Below are positions 45,496 through 55,898 of a DNA stretch of 64,000 nt, in pieces. The position numbers were made by a program, and so were the translations under genes. Each line of letters begins with the position of its first letter. Position 1 is the stretch's first letter. Location: assembly GCA_009835395.1 (NCBI GenBank), contig VXXM01000029.1, forward strand, positions 1 through 64,000, written 5' to 3'. The notes under the pieces were generated by a model that saw only the letters and a program-made list of their open reading frames with translations, made no database searches and was not told where the DNA came from. The stretch is from Acidimicrobiia bacterium (GTDB lineage: Bacteria; Actinomycetota; Acidimicrobiia; Acidimicrobiales; CATQHL01).

Positions 45496-45694
45496 GAGGG
45501 TCTCCTTGTCGTCCCGACGGCGGCGCTCCGAGGTGGAACGGGGGGCACCCTGTCAGGTTCTGTGTCGTGACCGTACCGGTCGCGGTCCTTTCACTGGTGT
45601 CTGACGATTGTCAAGCTCATCTGGTTCCCACGGCGTGTAGGAATCTCTGCAGCCCCACCGTCCCGTGCAGCGCGCGCCGGGTCGCCCGAAGAGC

Positions 45695-45726
45695 GGAATG
45701 CGGGTACCGGGTTGCCCGGTCATTCC
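45695..45726. repeat. Hairpin-forming inverted repeat upstream of the tRNA
   Basis: GGAATG-CGGGT-ACCGGG-TTG-CCCGGT-CATTCC: nested perfect stems. Confidence 0.4.
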
Positions 45727-45751
45727 GGGTGGCGTATCCTCGGAGGTCCGC

Positions 45752-45825
<74 letters not shown>

Positions 45826-45840
45826 CTGAGAAATCCCAGG

Positions 45841-47139
45841 TCAGGGCGTTGCGCTGGCCTGGGGTTTGGTTTTCAGCACGACCCTTTGGGCCTTGCCGCG
45901 CGACCGGGGTAACGATCCGGGCTCGCGGAGGACCACCTGGGCTGATATGCCGATGTTGCCCTTGATGTGGCGAGCGAGAGCGTCGCGGGCCTCGTCGGGG
46001 GTCATGCCGGCTGCTTCTCGCGGCTCGACGTGCACGGCAATCGAGGTGAGGTTGCCGGTCTTTCCGAGTTCGATCTGGAAGTGAGGGCTCAGCCCGTCGA
46101 CCTTCAGTATCTCCGCCTCGATCTGGGAGGGGAAGACGTTGACGCCTCTGACGATGAGCATGTCGTCGGAGCGGCCGGTGATCCGTTCGATCCGCCGCAT
46201 CGGTCGCGCCGTGCCCGGCAGCAGGCGGGTCAGGTCGCGTGTCCGGTAGCGGATCACCGGGAGGGCCTCTCGGGTAAGCGTGGTGAGCACCAACTCGCCG
46301 AACTCGCCGTCGGGGAGCGCAATCCCCGTGTTGGGGTCGACGATCTCGGGGAAGAACTGGTCCTCCCACACCGTGGGTCCGTCCTTGGTCTCGATGCACT
46401 CCTGGGCAACGCCGGGACCGATCACCTCCGACAGCCCGTATATGTCGAGCGCGACGATCCCGAGGCGGGTCTCGAGTTCGTCCCGGAGTTCGTCGGTCCA
46501 GGGCTCGGCTCCGCAGATGCCGATCTCCAGAGGGCAACTCGCCGGGTCCATGCCCTGGCGTTCCATCTCGTCGATCAGGTTCAGGCAGTAGCTGGGGGTC
46601 ACGAGGATGATCCGCGGGCCGAGGTCGCGGATCAGGGCGACCTGTCGCTCGGTCTGGCCGCCGGACATCGGTACGACCGTGCAACCGAGCAGTTCGGCGC
46701 CGTAATGGGCCCCCAGCCCGCCCGTGAACAGCCCGTAGCCGTAGGCGATGTGCGCCATGTCGCCGGGCCGCCCGCCTGCCGCATAGATCGACCGGGCCAT
46801 CACCCGCGACCACGTGGCGATGTCCATCTTGGTGTAGCCCACGACCGTCGGCTTGCCGGTCGTGCCGGACGTGGCCTGCAGCCGGGCGATCTGGGAGAGC
46901 GGGACTGCGAACATGCCGAAGGGATAGTTGCGGCGGAAGTCGTCCTTGGTCAGCAGGGGGAAGCCGGCGAGATCCTCGAAGCTGCCGAGGTCCTCGGGAT
47001 GCGCGCCGGCGGCGGCGAAAGCCTCCCGGTAGTGCGCCACGTTGCGATATGCGTGGCGAAGCGTCCGTCGCAGGCGAACCAACTGCAGCGACCGCAACTC
47101 ATCGACCGAGGCAGATTCGATCAGGTCGATGGTGCTCAT
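45841..47139 (-). CDS. Phenylacetate-CoA ligase-like adenylate-forming enzyme
   Basis: LQATSGTTGKPTVVGYTKMDIATWSRVMARSIYAAGGRPGDMAHIAYGYGLFTGGLGAHYGAE, YGLSEVIGPGVAQEC, RSDDMLIVRGVNVFPSQIE. Confidence 0.93.
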   Translation of the reverse strand: MSTIDLIESASVDELRSLQLVRLRRTLRHAYRNVAHYREAFAAAGAHPEDLGSFEDLAGFPLLTKDDFRRNYPFGMFAVPLSQIARLQATSGTTGKPTVVGYTKMDIATWSRVMARSIYAAGGRPGDMAHIAYGYGLFTGGLGAHYGAELLGCTVVPMSGGQTERQVALIRDLGPRIILVTPSYCLNLIDEMERQGMDPASCPLEIGICGAEPWTDELRDELETRLGIVALDIYGLSEVIGPGVAQECIETKDGPTVWEDQFFPEIVDPNTGIALPDGEFGELVLTTLTREALPVIRYRTRDLTRLLPGTARPMRRIERITGRSDDMLIVRGVNVFPSQIEAEILKVDGLSPHFQIELGKTGNLTSIAVHVEPREAAGMTPDEARDALARHIKGNIGISAQVVLREPGSLPRSRGKAQRVVLKTKPQASATP

Positions 47140-47186
47140 CTCGTTGCTCTGGACTGCCTGTCGGGTGGTCGTGAGAATATAGTCCG

Positions 47187-48104
47187 GTGACCGATCGCAG
47201 CCGTCCGCCCGAGCCGTTGCGCACGTCGGAGGTCCGGCTGGGCGATGGCGCGGTCACGGTGTTGCGTCGCCATGGCAACCCCGACGGCCCCCGCTTGGTG
47301 CTGAGTTGCGGTCTCGGCTTCGCAGCAGACCTCTACTGGCCGTTCTGGTCTTTGCTGGCCGAGGACTTCGACCTGGTCGTCTACGACCTGCGCAGCCACG
47401 GATGGAATCCGGTCACCCCGTTGCGGATCCACAACCTGCCGACGCTGGTCGACGACAACCGTCGCGTCCTCGACGCGGTGAGTGCGGGTTTCGGTGCGAA
47501 GCCGAGCATCGGGGTGTTCCACTCGCTGTCGGCGATGGTGGCGCTGATGCACGAGCAGCAGGCGCCGGCGTTCGCAGCGCTCGTGCTGTTCGACCCGCCG
47601 ATCTGCCCGCCCGGCGCCGACCTCGACGACATGGAGACGGTGTGCCAGGGACTGTCCAGCAGGGCCCGCCGCCGCCAGCGGCACTTCGAGTCGCCCCAGG
47701 AGCTTGTGACCCTGCTGGGGGAGGCGTCGGGATTCTCGTTGGTGCCGCCGGAGACTCGGGAACTGTTCGCCGAGGTGACGCTGCGGCCGGCCGTCGGGGG
47801 TCGCTACGAACTGCGCTGCCCGCCCGAGCACGAGGGGCAGCTGTACGAGTGGTACTTCGGGTTCTCGATGCAGGCGCCTGAGATCCTGGACGGCATCGGC
47901 ATCCCCGTGAAGGTCATCGGCGCCGACCCGACGGTGGCGTTCTCGTTCCTGCCGAGCATGGACCTGAGCACTCTCACGGTCCTCGACTACGACTTCGTTC
48001 CCGACACGACGCACCTCCTGCAACTCGAGGCCCCGCACCGCTGCGTCGAGTTGACCCGACAGTTTCTTCAGGCCCAGGGACTCAGCCACTCGGGGGCCGG
48101 TTGA
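47187..48104 (+). CDS. Alpha/beta hydrolase
   Basis: LSCGLGFAADLYWPFWSLLAEDFDLVVYDLRSHGWNP, GVFHSLSAMVAL (GxSxx variant). Confidence 0.75.
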   Translation: MTDRSRPPEPLRTSEVRLGDGAVTVLRRHGNPDGPRLVLSCGLGFAADLYWPFWSLLAEDFDLVVYDLRSHGWNPVTPLRIHNLPTLVDDNRRVLDAVSAGFGAKPSIGVFHSLSAMVALMHEQQAPAFAALVLFDPPICPPGADLDDMETVCQGLSSRARRRQRHFESPQELVTLLGEASGFSLVPPETRELFAEVTLRPAVGGRYELRCPPEHEGQLYEWYFGFSMQAPEILDGIGIPVKVIGADPTVAFSFLPSMDLSTLTVLDYDFVPDTTHLLQLEAPHRCVELTRQFLQAQGLSHSGAG

Positions 48105-48111
48105 GACGGCC

Positions 48112-49443
48112 CTAGCGGGATGGTCTCGTCGGCCTCGCGGGGGTGAACTCGGCGGGCAGGTGCTTGATGCCGTGGATGAAGGATGATGCGAGCAGGTCCG
48201 GTTCGCCGGTGGCGCGGATGTCGCCGATGCGGCTGAACAGCTCGCGGAACATCACCTTGATCTCGCGGCGCGCGAGGTGCGCGCCGAGGCAGTAGTGCGG
48301 TCCGGGCCCGCCGAATCCGACGTGGGGGTTCGGGTCTCGGCGCACGTCGAAGGCGAGCGGATCGTCGAAGGTCGACTCGTCCCGGTTGGCGCAGAGGTAG
48401 TGCATGACCACCTGGTCGCCCTCGTCGATCTTCTGGCCCTCCAGTTCGGTGTCGCACAGCGCGGTGCGGCGCATGTAGGTGACCGGGCTGGCGATGCGCA
48501 CGATCTCCTCCACCGCGCTGTGGGCCACGCCCTCGAAGTCCTCAGCCCAGATGCTGCGCTGTCCGGGATTGTCGGTGAGGTACACCAGGCCCCAGCTGAT
48601 GGCGTTGCGGGTGGTCTCGTTGCCGGCCACCACCAGCAGGATGAAGAAGCTGGCGAGTTCGGCGCGGGTGAGCCGTTCGCCGTCCACCTCGGCGTTGACC
48701 AGAATGCTGGTCAGGTCGCCGCTGTCCACCCCCACCTTGGACTCCGCCACCTCGTCCATCAGCTGGGTCAAGGCCCCGCCCGCGGTGAGGATGGCCGTGA
48801 TGAGATCGCCGAAGTCGGGCACGTACTCGGGGTCGCCCCCGCCCAGGATCACGTTGGACTGGTCGAACACGAAGTCGTGTTGGGAGGCGGGGATCCCCAT
48901 CAGGTCGCAGACGATGCGCAGCGGCAGCCGGGCCGCCACGTCGGTGACGAAGTCGCATTCGCCCCGCTCGCACACCTCGTCCACGATCAGCCTGGCCTGG
49001 TCCTGTACGGAGTCCTCCAGGCGGGCCAGCATCCGTGGGGTGAAGCCCGCCGAGACGAGCCGTCTCAGCCGGGCGTGGCGGGGATCGTCCATGGCGATGA
49101 TCGAGTTGAAGTACTCGTTGAACTCCGGCGGGAAGTCGTTGATGGTGACTCCGGACGCCGAGGAGTAGATCAGCGGGTTGCGTGACACCTCGAGGATGGG
49201 CGCCAGCCGACTGACGACCCAGGCGCCGGGCACCCGGATGCTCTCCAGATCGCCGTAGAACTTGAATCCGGGGAAGAACGTCAGCGGCTGGGCGCGCAAC
49301 TGCCTCAGATCCTCCTCCACCTCGTTGCGATGCCGCTTCCAGAACACGTTGTGGATCGGGTTGCGCGGGTCCCCCTCGGTCGCCGGCGGAGGCTTGACCG
49401 AAGATCCGGACGTGGTCGCAGAATCAGATGTGACGGCGGTCAT
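48112..49443 (-). CDS. Cytochrome P450
   Basis: I-helix VVAGNETTRNAISWG, EEIVRIASPV (ExxR), FGGPGPHYCLGAHLARREIK heme loop. Confidence 0.95.
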   Translation of the reverse strand: MTAVTSDSATTSGSSVKPPPATEGDPRNPIHNVFWKRHRNEVEEDLRQLRAQPLTFFPGFKFYGDLESIRVPGAWVVSRLAPILEVSRNPLIYSSASGVTINDFPPEFNEYFNSIIAMDDPRHARLRRLVSAGFTPRMLARLEDSVQDQARLIVDEVCERGECDFVTDVAARLPLRIVCDLMGIPASQHDFVFDQSNVILGGGDPEYVPDFGDLITAILTAGGALTQLMDEVAESKVGVDSGDLTSILVNAEVDGERLTRAELASFFILLVVAGNETTRNAISWGLVYLTDNPGQRSIWAEDFEGVAHSAVEEIVRIASPVTYMRRTALCDTELEGQKIDEGDQVVMHYLCANRDESTFDDPLAFDVRRDPNPHVGFGGPGPHYCLGAHLARREIKVMFRELFSRIGDIRATGEPDLLASSFIHGIKHLPAEFTPARPTRPSR

Positions 49444-49541
49444 AGAACCAATTCCCGGTCGGCCGACTGCATGCCGCGTTCCCAACTGTAGTGACCGGCC
49501 GGGTGTCGAACGTGCGTCGGCGCCGAATCTACGATGGCGAC

Positions 49542-50387
49542 GTGTCCGTGGGTGCCGACGAGAGGATCCAGCCGGCCCTCCATGCGCTCCTGTCCGATGA
49601 CGTCGACGGGTTGCGGGCGGCTCTGGGAGCCGACCCTGAGGTCGTGAACCTCAAGGTCGGGGACAACACGCTGCTGGAGCTGACCACTCAACCCGACGTG
49701 GGGCACTCGTCCTCGGAGATCATCGACGTGCTGATCGGCGCCGGCGCCGAGATGGACCGGGCTCTGAACCTGGCCGGATGCTGGAACCTCCCGGACCTGT
49801 GCGTGCAACTCCTGGCTGCCGGCGCCGATCCGACGGCGCGCGCCGACGCCGGCATCACGCCCCTGGAGTCGGCGGCCATGCACAGTTCCGCCGAAGCCGC
49901 CGATGTGCTCGTGAAGCGCGGGCTGCATCGGCAGACCCTGTGGCTCGCCGCCGCCAGCGGCCTGCTGCGGTGGGTGCAGGGCTGGGTCGCCGTCGACGGA
50001 ACGTTGCGGGCCGACCCGGGGCCGTACCGCCCGGACTGGGCCGCCGTCGGCCGTGCGGCCGGTGCCCGACCCCGGGACGACCCGGCCGAGATCGTCGGAG
50101 AGGCCTTCGTGTTCGCCGCGCTCAACAACCGCCACGCCGTCGTCGACTACCTCCTCGGCACCGGCGTCCATGTCGATGCGCGTCCCTACCGCAACACGAC
50201 CGCGCTGCACTTCGCCATCCAGTTCCGGCGATCCGACATGGTCCGCCGGCTCCTCGGCAGCGGCGCGTCGGTCACCATCGAGGACGGCACCTACGGATCG
50301 AACGCCGCCGGGTGGGCCCAGGCATGCGACGACGGCAGCCGAGAGGCGACCACGATCCGCTGGCTCGTCCGCGCCGCGCATCGCTGA
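49542..50387 (+). CDS. Ankyrin-repeat protein
   Basis: ALHALLSDDVDGLRAALGADPEVVN, DLCVQLLAAGADPTARADAGITPLESAAMHSSAEAADVLVKRG, TALHFAIQFRRSDMVRRLLGSGASVTIEDGTYG; GTG 49542 sits 6 nt after a TACGAT -10-like motif. Confidence 0.8.
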   Translation: MSVGADERIQPALHALLSDDVDGLRAALGADPEVVNLKVGDNTLLELTTQPDVGHSSSEIIDVLIGAGAEMDRALNLAGCWNLPDLCVQLLAAGADPTARADAGITPLESAAMHSSAEAADVLVKRGLHRQTLWLAAASGLLRWVQGWVAVDGTLRADPGPYRPDWAAVGRAAGARPRDDPAEIVGEAFVFAALNNRHAVVDYLLGTGVHVDARPYRNTTALHFAIQFRRSDMVRRLLGSGASVTIEDGTYGSNAAGWAQACDDGSREATTIRWLVRAAHR

Positions 50388-50421
50388 CCGCTGACTGACG
50401 CCCCGGGGCGGGCGACTCGAG

Positions 50422-53400
50422 GTGGCCCGGCATCCACCACGTGAGGCCACGCGCCGACGATGCTACGGCGGTGGCGCGAACTGCCATCGGGACGTGCTCT
50501 GCGGAGCGGTCTCGGCACTGGGTCGGGCGAGGGGTGGCGGCTTGAGCCACGCGGCGAAAGTCCGTGGCGCTGACGGCCGGTTCGCGCCGGATCTCGTGGA
50601 TCCCGGCACGGACGCGGCCCGCAGCGCGACGCGGATCCAGGTGCGCAGCGCCGGCGACCCCGAAGAGCGGCGCATCCTGGACGCGGCCGCCCAACTGGGG
50701 GTGACGGGTCTCACCGGCTGCCGGCGCTGGACGGTGTACCACCTCGAGGGGCGGCTCGGCTCCGCCGACGTGGCCCGGCTCTGCGCGGAGGTTCTGGTGG
50801 ATCCCGTCACCGACGAGGTCGCCGTCGGCGAGCCGGTCGCGGCCGAGCGGGTGGTGGAGGTGGCGCCTATTGCGGGCGTGACCGACGGTGCGGCGCGGGA
50901 GCTCGAGCGGGCGGCCGCGGTGTTGGGCCTCCCGGCGCGGCGAGCAGCCACCGCTCGCCGCTATGAGCTGAGCGGCGATCTCGACGATGAGGACGTCGCC
51001 GTGCTGACGCAGCGCCTACTCGCCAACCCGACGATCGAGCGCAGCGGCAGCGGCGAGTTGGCGCCCTCGTTCTCGCCCATGTGGGCGGTGGCACCGGCGG
51101 CGCCGCCCGTGCGTCTGATCGGCCTGGATGACGGGCGACTGGCCGGGTTGAGCCGGCAGCGGATGCTCTCTCTGGACGTGACCGAGATGCGAGCCATCCG
51201 GGACCACTTCGAGTCGTGTGGGCGCGACCCCACTGATGCCGAACTCGAGACCCTGGCGCAGGCCTGGTCGGAGCACTGCGTCCACAAGACGTTCAAGGCT
51301 GAGATCCACCTCACCCACACCCGCGCTGATGGCCACGTCGAGGTGACGCGCCACGACGGTCTGCTCGACGCCCTGCGACGGGCGACGGCCGAGCTCGACG
51401 CGGCCTGGCTGCGGTCGGTCTTCGTCGACAATGCCGGCATCGTCGCCTTCGACGACGAACTGGACCTCGCCGTCAAGGTCGAGACCCACAACCACCCGTC
51501 GGCCCTCGAACCCTTCGGCGGAGCCAACACCGGTGTCGGCGGCGTGGTGCGTGACGTCATGGGTGTCTCGGCTCGGCCCATCGCCTGCACCGACGTGCTG
51601 TGCTTCGGCCCCGAAGACCTCGCCGAGGCCGACCTCCCTGCCGGCGTACTGCATCCCCGCCGCATCCGTGACGGGGTCGTGGCCGGCATCGGCGACTACG
51701 GCAACAAGCTGGGCCTGCCCACCGTCAACGGTGCCGTGCTGTACGACCCCGGCTACGTGGGGAACCCGCTGGTGTTCTGCGGGGCGCTGGGTCTGCTGCC
51801 CAAGGATTCGCATCCCACCGCCCCCCGGCCCGGTGACCGGATCGTCGTCATCGGCGGCCGGACCGGCCGCGACGGCATCGGCGGTGCCACCTTCTCCTCG
51901 GCGGGGCTGGACGCCTCGGTTGTGGACCGGGCCGGCGCGGCAGTGCAAATCGGCGATCCGATCGTCCAGAAGGGCTGCATCGAAGTGATCGAGCGGGCCC
52001 GAGATCGTGGTCTGTACAACGCCATCACCGACTGCGGCGCCGGCGGTCTGTCCTCGGCGGTGGGGGAGATGGGCGCTGAGCTGGGGGCCGAGGTTGATCT
52101 GGTGACGGTGCCGCTGAAGTATCCGGGCCTGCTGCCCTGGGAGATCTGGCTGTCGGAGGCCCAGGAGCGCATGGTGCTGGCCGTGCCCGCCGAGAAGCTC
52201 GCACCGCTGCGGGATCTCTGCGCGGGCTGGGAGGTGGAGTTGAGCGACATCGGCTCGTTCACGTCCTCCGGGCGGCTGGTGGTGCGCCATGGCGCCTGCG
52301 ACGTGATCGACCTGTCCATGGAGTTCCTGCACCACGGCCTGCCGGGGCGGACCCTCGTGGCCGAGCACCGCGATCCGGCCACCGAGCCGGTCACGACCGG
52401 CTCGCCGCCCGCGATCGACAACGAGAAGCTGCTCCTGGATCTGCTGGCCCATCCCAATGTCGCCTCCCGCGAGTCGATCGTCCGCAGCTTCGACCACGAG
52501 GTCAGGGGCGGGACCGTGGTGCGCCCGTTCGCGGGCCCTGCCGCCGACGGTCCGGCCGACGCAGCTGTGCTCAAGCCTCTGGGCACCTGGCACCACGACA
52601 GGGCCGTGGCCCTGGCCGTCGGCCTGAACCCCCGCGTCACCCCGCTGGATCCGTGGGCGATGGCGCTGGGTGCCATCGACGAGGCGTTCCGCAACCTCGT
52701 GGCCGTCGGGGCGGACCCTGCGCAGGTCGCCCTGCTGGACAACTTCAGCTGGGGCGACCCGACGAAACCCGACCGGCTGGGATCGCTGGTGCGGGCCGTA
52801 GAGGGCTGCGTCGAAGGGGTTCGCCGCTACCGTGCCCCGTTCGTCTCCGGCAAGGACAGCCTCTACAACGAATTCGACGGCCGGGCCGTGCTCGGCACGC
52901 TGCTGATCTCCGCCGTCGGGGTCGTGCCCGATCTACATCGGGTGGCGACGAGCGCCCTGACCGCATGCGGCAGTGATCTGTGGCTGGTGGGCGGCGGCTC
53001 GGACCGGATGGGCGGATCGCTCGTGGCCGAACTGCTGAGCCTCGGCGACGCCCGGGTCCCGCCTCCGTTGGAGCATCCGCTGCCCCGGTACCGGGCCGTG
53101 CACGACCTGATAGCGGCCGGGCACGTGAGCGCGGCCCACGACGTGAGCGACGGCGGGATCGCGGTTGCGTTGGCGGAGATGGCCATCGGCGGCCGGCTCG
53201 GCCTCCAGGCGACCATCCCCGATGACGCCGGCGATTCCGGCGCTCCAAGTCCACTCCGGACGATCGCCGCCCTGACCAACGAAGCGCCGGGGCAGCTCGT
53301 GCTGGAAACCCCCGCCAACGTGCGGGAGGCGGTGGCGGCGAGGCTGGGTGCATTGGGCCGGCGCATCGGCACGGTGACCGGTACCGGTGAGATCGAGATC

Positions 53401-53517
53401 CGCGTCGCCGCCGGCTCCGGAGGGAGGTCTGCCACCCCGATCGGCACCTCGGGTCACGTGACGTTGGCGGTCGAGGATGCCAGGCGCGCCTTCGGGTGCC
53501 GCTCGCCGTCACCATGA
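50422..53517 (+). CDS. purL: Phosphoribosylformylglycinamidine synthase, PurL with fused N-terminal PurS-like tandem domains
   Basis: AWSEHCVHKTFKAEI, ETHNHPSALEPFGGANTGVGGVVRDVMG, NAITDCGAGGLSSAVGEMGAE, AHDVSDGGIAVALAEMA; N-terminal ~200 aa with two PurS-like segments. Exact start uncertain. Confidence 0.92.
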   Translation: MARHPPREATRRRCYGGGANCHRDVLCGAVSALGRARGGGLSHAAKVRGADGRFAPDLVDPGTDAARSATRIQVRSAGDPEERRILDAAAQLGVTGLTGCRRWTVYHLEGRLGSADVARLCAEVLVDPVTDEVAVGEPVAAERVVEVAPIAGVTDGAARELERAAAVLGLPARRAATARRYELSGDLDDEDVAVLTQRLLANPTIERSGSGELAPSFSPMWAVAPAAPPVRLIGLDDGRLAGLSRQRMLSLDVTEMRAIRDHFESCGRDPTDAELETLAQAWSEHCVHKTFKAEIHLTHTRADGHVEVTRHDGLLDALRRATAELDAAWLRSVFVDNAGIVAFDDELDLAVKVETHNHPSALEPFGGANTGVGGVVRDVMGVSARPIACTDVLCFGPEDLAEADLPAGVLHPRRIRDGVVAGIGDYGNKLGLPTVNGAVLYDPGYVGNPLVFCGALGLLPKDSHPTAPRPGDRIVVIGGRTGRDGIGGATFSSAGLDASVVDRAGAAVQIGDPIVQKGCIEVIERARDRGLYNAITDCGAGGLSSAVGEMGAELGAEVDLVTVPLKYPGLLPWEIWLSEAQERMVLAVPAEKLAPLRDLCAGWEVELSDIGSFTSSGRLVVRHGACDVIDLSMEFLHHGLPGRTLVAEHRDPATEPVTTGSPPAIDNEKLLLDLLAHPNVASRESIVRSFDHEVRGGTVVRPFAGPAADGPADAAVLKPLGTWHHDRAVALAVGLNPRVTPLDPWAMALGAIDEAFRNLVAVGADPAQVALLDNFSWGDPTKPDRLGSLVRAVEGCVEGVRRYRAPFVSGKDSLYNEFDGRAVLGTLLISAVGVVPDLHRVATSALTACGSDLWLVGGGSDRMGGSLVAELLSLGDARVPPPLEHPLPRYRAVHDLIAAGHVSAAHDVSDGGIAVALAEMAIGGRLGLQATIPDDAGDSGAPSPLRTIAALTNEAPGQLVLETPANVREAVAARLGALGRRIGTVTGTGEIEIRVAAGSGGRSATPIGTSGHVTLAVEDARRAFGCRSPSP

Positions 53518-54284
53518 GCCGTCCCCCGGTCCTGATCCCCCACGCTCCGGGCACCAACCGCGACGCGGAGGCGGCCCTGGCGGTGGCGGCCGCCGGCGGT
53601 GACCCTCGGATCGTCGCCGTGAGCGAGCTGAGGAAGCGGCCGGCGGGATTGTCCGACTACGGAGCCGTACTGCTGCCGGGCGGCTTCTCCTACGGCGACG
53701 CCCTGGGGGCCGGTGGGCGCCTGGCGCTCGAGTTGCGGGTCTGGTTCGGAGTCGAGCTGCGCGAGTTCGCACGGTCGGGAAGGCCGGTTCTCGGCATCTG
53801 CAACGGCTTCCAGACCCTTGTGAAGTCGGGACTGCTCGGGCCTCGCTCCTTCACGCTGGCGGCGAACGCCAGTGGCCGCTTCGAGTGCCGCTGGGTCACC
53901 CTCCGCGTCGAGCCGGGCTGCAGGTCGGGCTGGCTGGGGCGCCTGGGGGGATCGATGATCCGCTGCCCCGTGGCGCACGGCGAGGGACGGCTGGCGGTGA
54001 CCGATCCCGGTGTGGCGGCCGAACTGGAGCAGGCGGGGCGGATCGCCTTCCGGTACCTGGCTTCGGGATCCGAGGGCGGTGCCGCCGACATCGCGGCAAG
54101 CGCCTATCCGGCCAACCCCAACGGATCGGTCGACGACATCGCCGGGATGTGCGACCCGACCGGCGCCGTGGTCGGTCTGATGCCTCACCCCGAGGATCAC
54201 ATCGCCGACTGGCAGAGGCCCTCGGGTACACCGGGGGAGCGAGGGTCGGCACTCTTCGAGGCGTTTGTGGCGGCGGCCCGATGA
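53514..54284 (+). CDS. purQ: Phosphoribosylformylglycinamidine synthase glutaminase subunit
   Basis: LLPGGFSYGDALGAGG, PVLGICNGFQTLVKSGLL (nucleophile Cys), PVAHGEGRL, GLMPHPEDH; ATGA overlap with purL. Confidence 0.95.
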   Translation: MSRPPVLIPHAPGTNRDAEAALAVAAAGGDPRIVAVSELRKRPAGLSDYGAVLLPGGFSYGDALGAGGRLALELRVWFGVELREFARSGRPVLGICNGFQTLVKSGLLGPRSFTLAANASGRFECRWVTLRVEPGCRSGWLGRLGGSMIRCPVAHGEGRLAVTDPGVAAELEQAGRIAFRYLASGSEGGAADIAASAYPANPNGSVDDIAGMCDPTGAVVGLMPHPEDHIADWQRPSGTPGERGSALFEAFVAAAR

Positions 54285-55270
54285 CCTCCGGCTCCCCCAA
54301 CGGACGAGCTTTCCCGGGCATTTCCGCCGAACTGGCGGCACGGCTGGGGCCGCTGCATCGGGGAAAGGTGCGCGACGTCATCGACCTGGGTGATCGCCTG
54401 GCGCTGGTGGCGACCGACCGGTTGTCTGCGTTCGACAGGGTGCTGGGGTTGGTACCGCACCGCGGCCAGATCCTTAACCAGCTTTCCGCCTGGTGGTTCG
54501 AGCGGCTCGGCGACATCGTGCCGTCACACCTCCTGGCCGTCGTCGATCCCAACGTGGCCATCGTCGAGAAGTGCGAGCCGCTCCCCGTCGAAGTGGTGGT
54601 GCGGAGCATGCTGACCGGCACCACCTCGACGTCGCTCTGGACCCGGTACGAGGCCGGGGAGCGCCGCATCTACGGCATCGACTTCCCCGACGGGATGGCC
54701 AAGAACGATCCGCTGCCCAGACCGGTCATCACCCCGACCACCAAGGCCCACAGCGGCCACGACGAGCCGCTGAGCGAGGCCCAGGTCGTCTCGGACGGTT
54801 GGGTGGACGCCGAGCGTTGGGACGAGGTCCGCGGTGTGGCGCTGGGACTGTTCGAGCGGGGCCGGCGGGTGGCGGCCGGCGCCGGTCTGGTGCTGGTCGA
54901 CACCAAGTACGAGTTCGGGGTCGACTCCGGCGATCGGCTCGTGCTGATCGACGAGGTGCACACCCCGGACTCGTCGCGGCTCTGGCGCCTCGCCACGATC
55001 GAGTCGCGCCGTCGGGAGGGACTCGAACCGGAGAACCTCGACAAGGAGATCGTCCGTCTCGCCTACGCGGCCGGCGGCTACCGGGGCGAGGGTGTGCCCG
55101 AGCCGCTCAGTCCCTCGCTGGCCGCTGAGACCGAGGCGGCGTACCGGCAGGTGTTCGAGGCGCTGACCGGAGCGCCGCTGCGGCCCGCCCGCTATCCGGC
55201 CGAGCCCCGGATCGCGGCCGCGCTGGGGGCGTTGGCCCATGCGCGGCGGGCCCCCTCGGGTGCGCGATGA
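54281..55270 (+). CDS. purC: Phosphoribosylaminoimidazole-succinocarboxamide synthase
   Basis: [59 protein letters not shown] overlap with purQ. Confidence 0.95.
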   Translation: MTSGSPNGRAFPGISAELAARLGPLHRGKVRDVIDLGDRLALVATDRLSAFDRVLGLVPHRGQILNQLSAWWFERLGDIVPSHLLAVVDPNVAIVEKCEPLPVEVVVRSMLTGTTSTSLWTRYEAGERRIYGIDFPDGMAKNDPLPRPVITPTTKAHSGHDEPLSEAQVVSDGWVDAERWDEVRGVALGLFERGRRVAAGAGLVLVDTKYEFGVDSGDRLVLIDEVHTPDSSRLWRLATIESRRREGLEPENLDKEIVRLAYAAGGYRGEGVPEPLSPSLAAETEAAYRQVFEALTGAPLRPARYPAEPRIAAALGALAHARRAPSGAR

Positions 55271-55866
55271 TGCCCGCGTCGATGGCTGCAGGCAGCGATC
55301 CGGGCTCCGAGCCTGACCCGCCGAACGGCGCCGGATCGGGCGCCGAGCGCGGCGCGCGGCCGGATGCCGCACCCGGCAGCGGTGCTGCGCTGGTCGGGGT
55401 GGTCATGGGCAGCGACTCGGACTGGGCCACGATGCGCCGCTGCTCGGAGGTGCTCGGGGACTTCGGCGTCGCCCACGAGTGCCGCGTCGTGTCCGCTCAC
55501 CGCACCCCCGACCTGCTCGTGACCTACGCCGCGAGCGCCGAGGAACGTGGCTTGCAGGTGATCGTCGCCGGCGCCGGGGGGGCCGCCCACCTGCCGGGGA
55601 TGCTGGCAGCGCAGACGATCGTGCCCGTCATCGGCGTGCCGGTTGCCGGTCGGGCACTCAACGGCATGGACTCGCTGCTCTCGATCGTGCAGATGCCCGC
55701 CGGCGTGCCGGTGGCCACGATGGCCATCGGCGAGGCGGGTGCCGCCAACGCCGGGCTGCTGGCGGTGGCCATGCTGGCCCGCCAGGATCCCGAACTCGCC
55801 GATCGGCTGACCGCCTACCGGGCCACCCGGGCCGCCCAGGTCCGCGCCGCCCAACTCGACGGGTAG
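55267..55866 (+). CDS. purE: 5-(carboxyamino)imidazole ribonucleotide mutase
   Basis: [63 protein letters not shown]. Confidence 0.95.
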   Translation: MMPASMAAGSDPGSEPDPPNGAGSGAERGARPDAAPGSGAALVGVVMGSDSDWATMRRCSEVLGDFGVAHECRVVSAHRTPDLLVTYAASAEERGLQVIVAGAGGAAHLPGMLAAQTIVPVIGVPVAGRALNGMDSLLSIVQMPAGVPVATMAIGEAGAANAGLLAVAMLARQDPELADRLTAYRATRAAQVRAAQLDG

Positions 55867-55898
55867 AGGGGGCCGGGAATGACGGGCGGGGGGATGTC

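Noticed and set aside
51016-52596. 526-aa minus-strand ORF over purL
   Set aside because: purL catalytic motifs lie on the plus strand in this interval.
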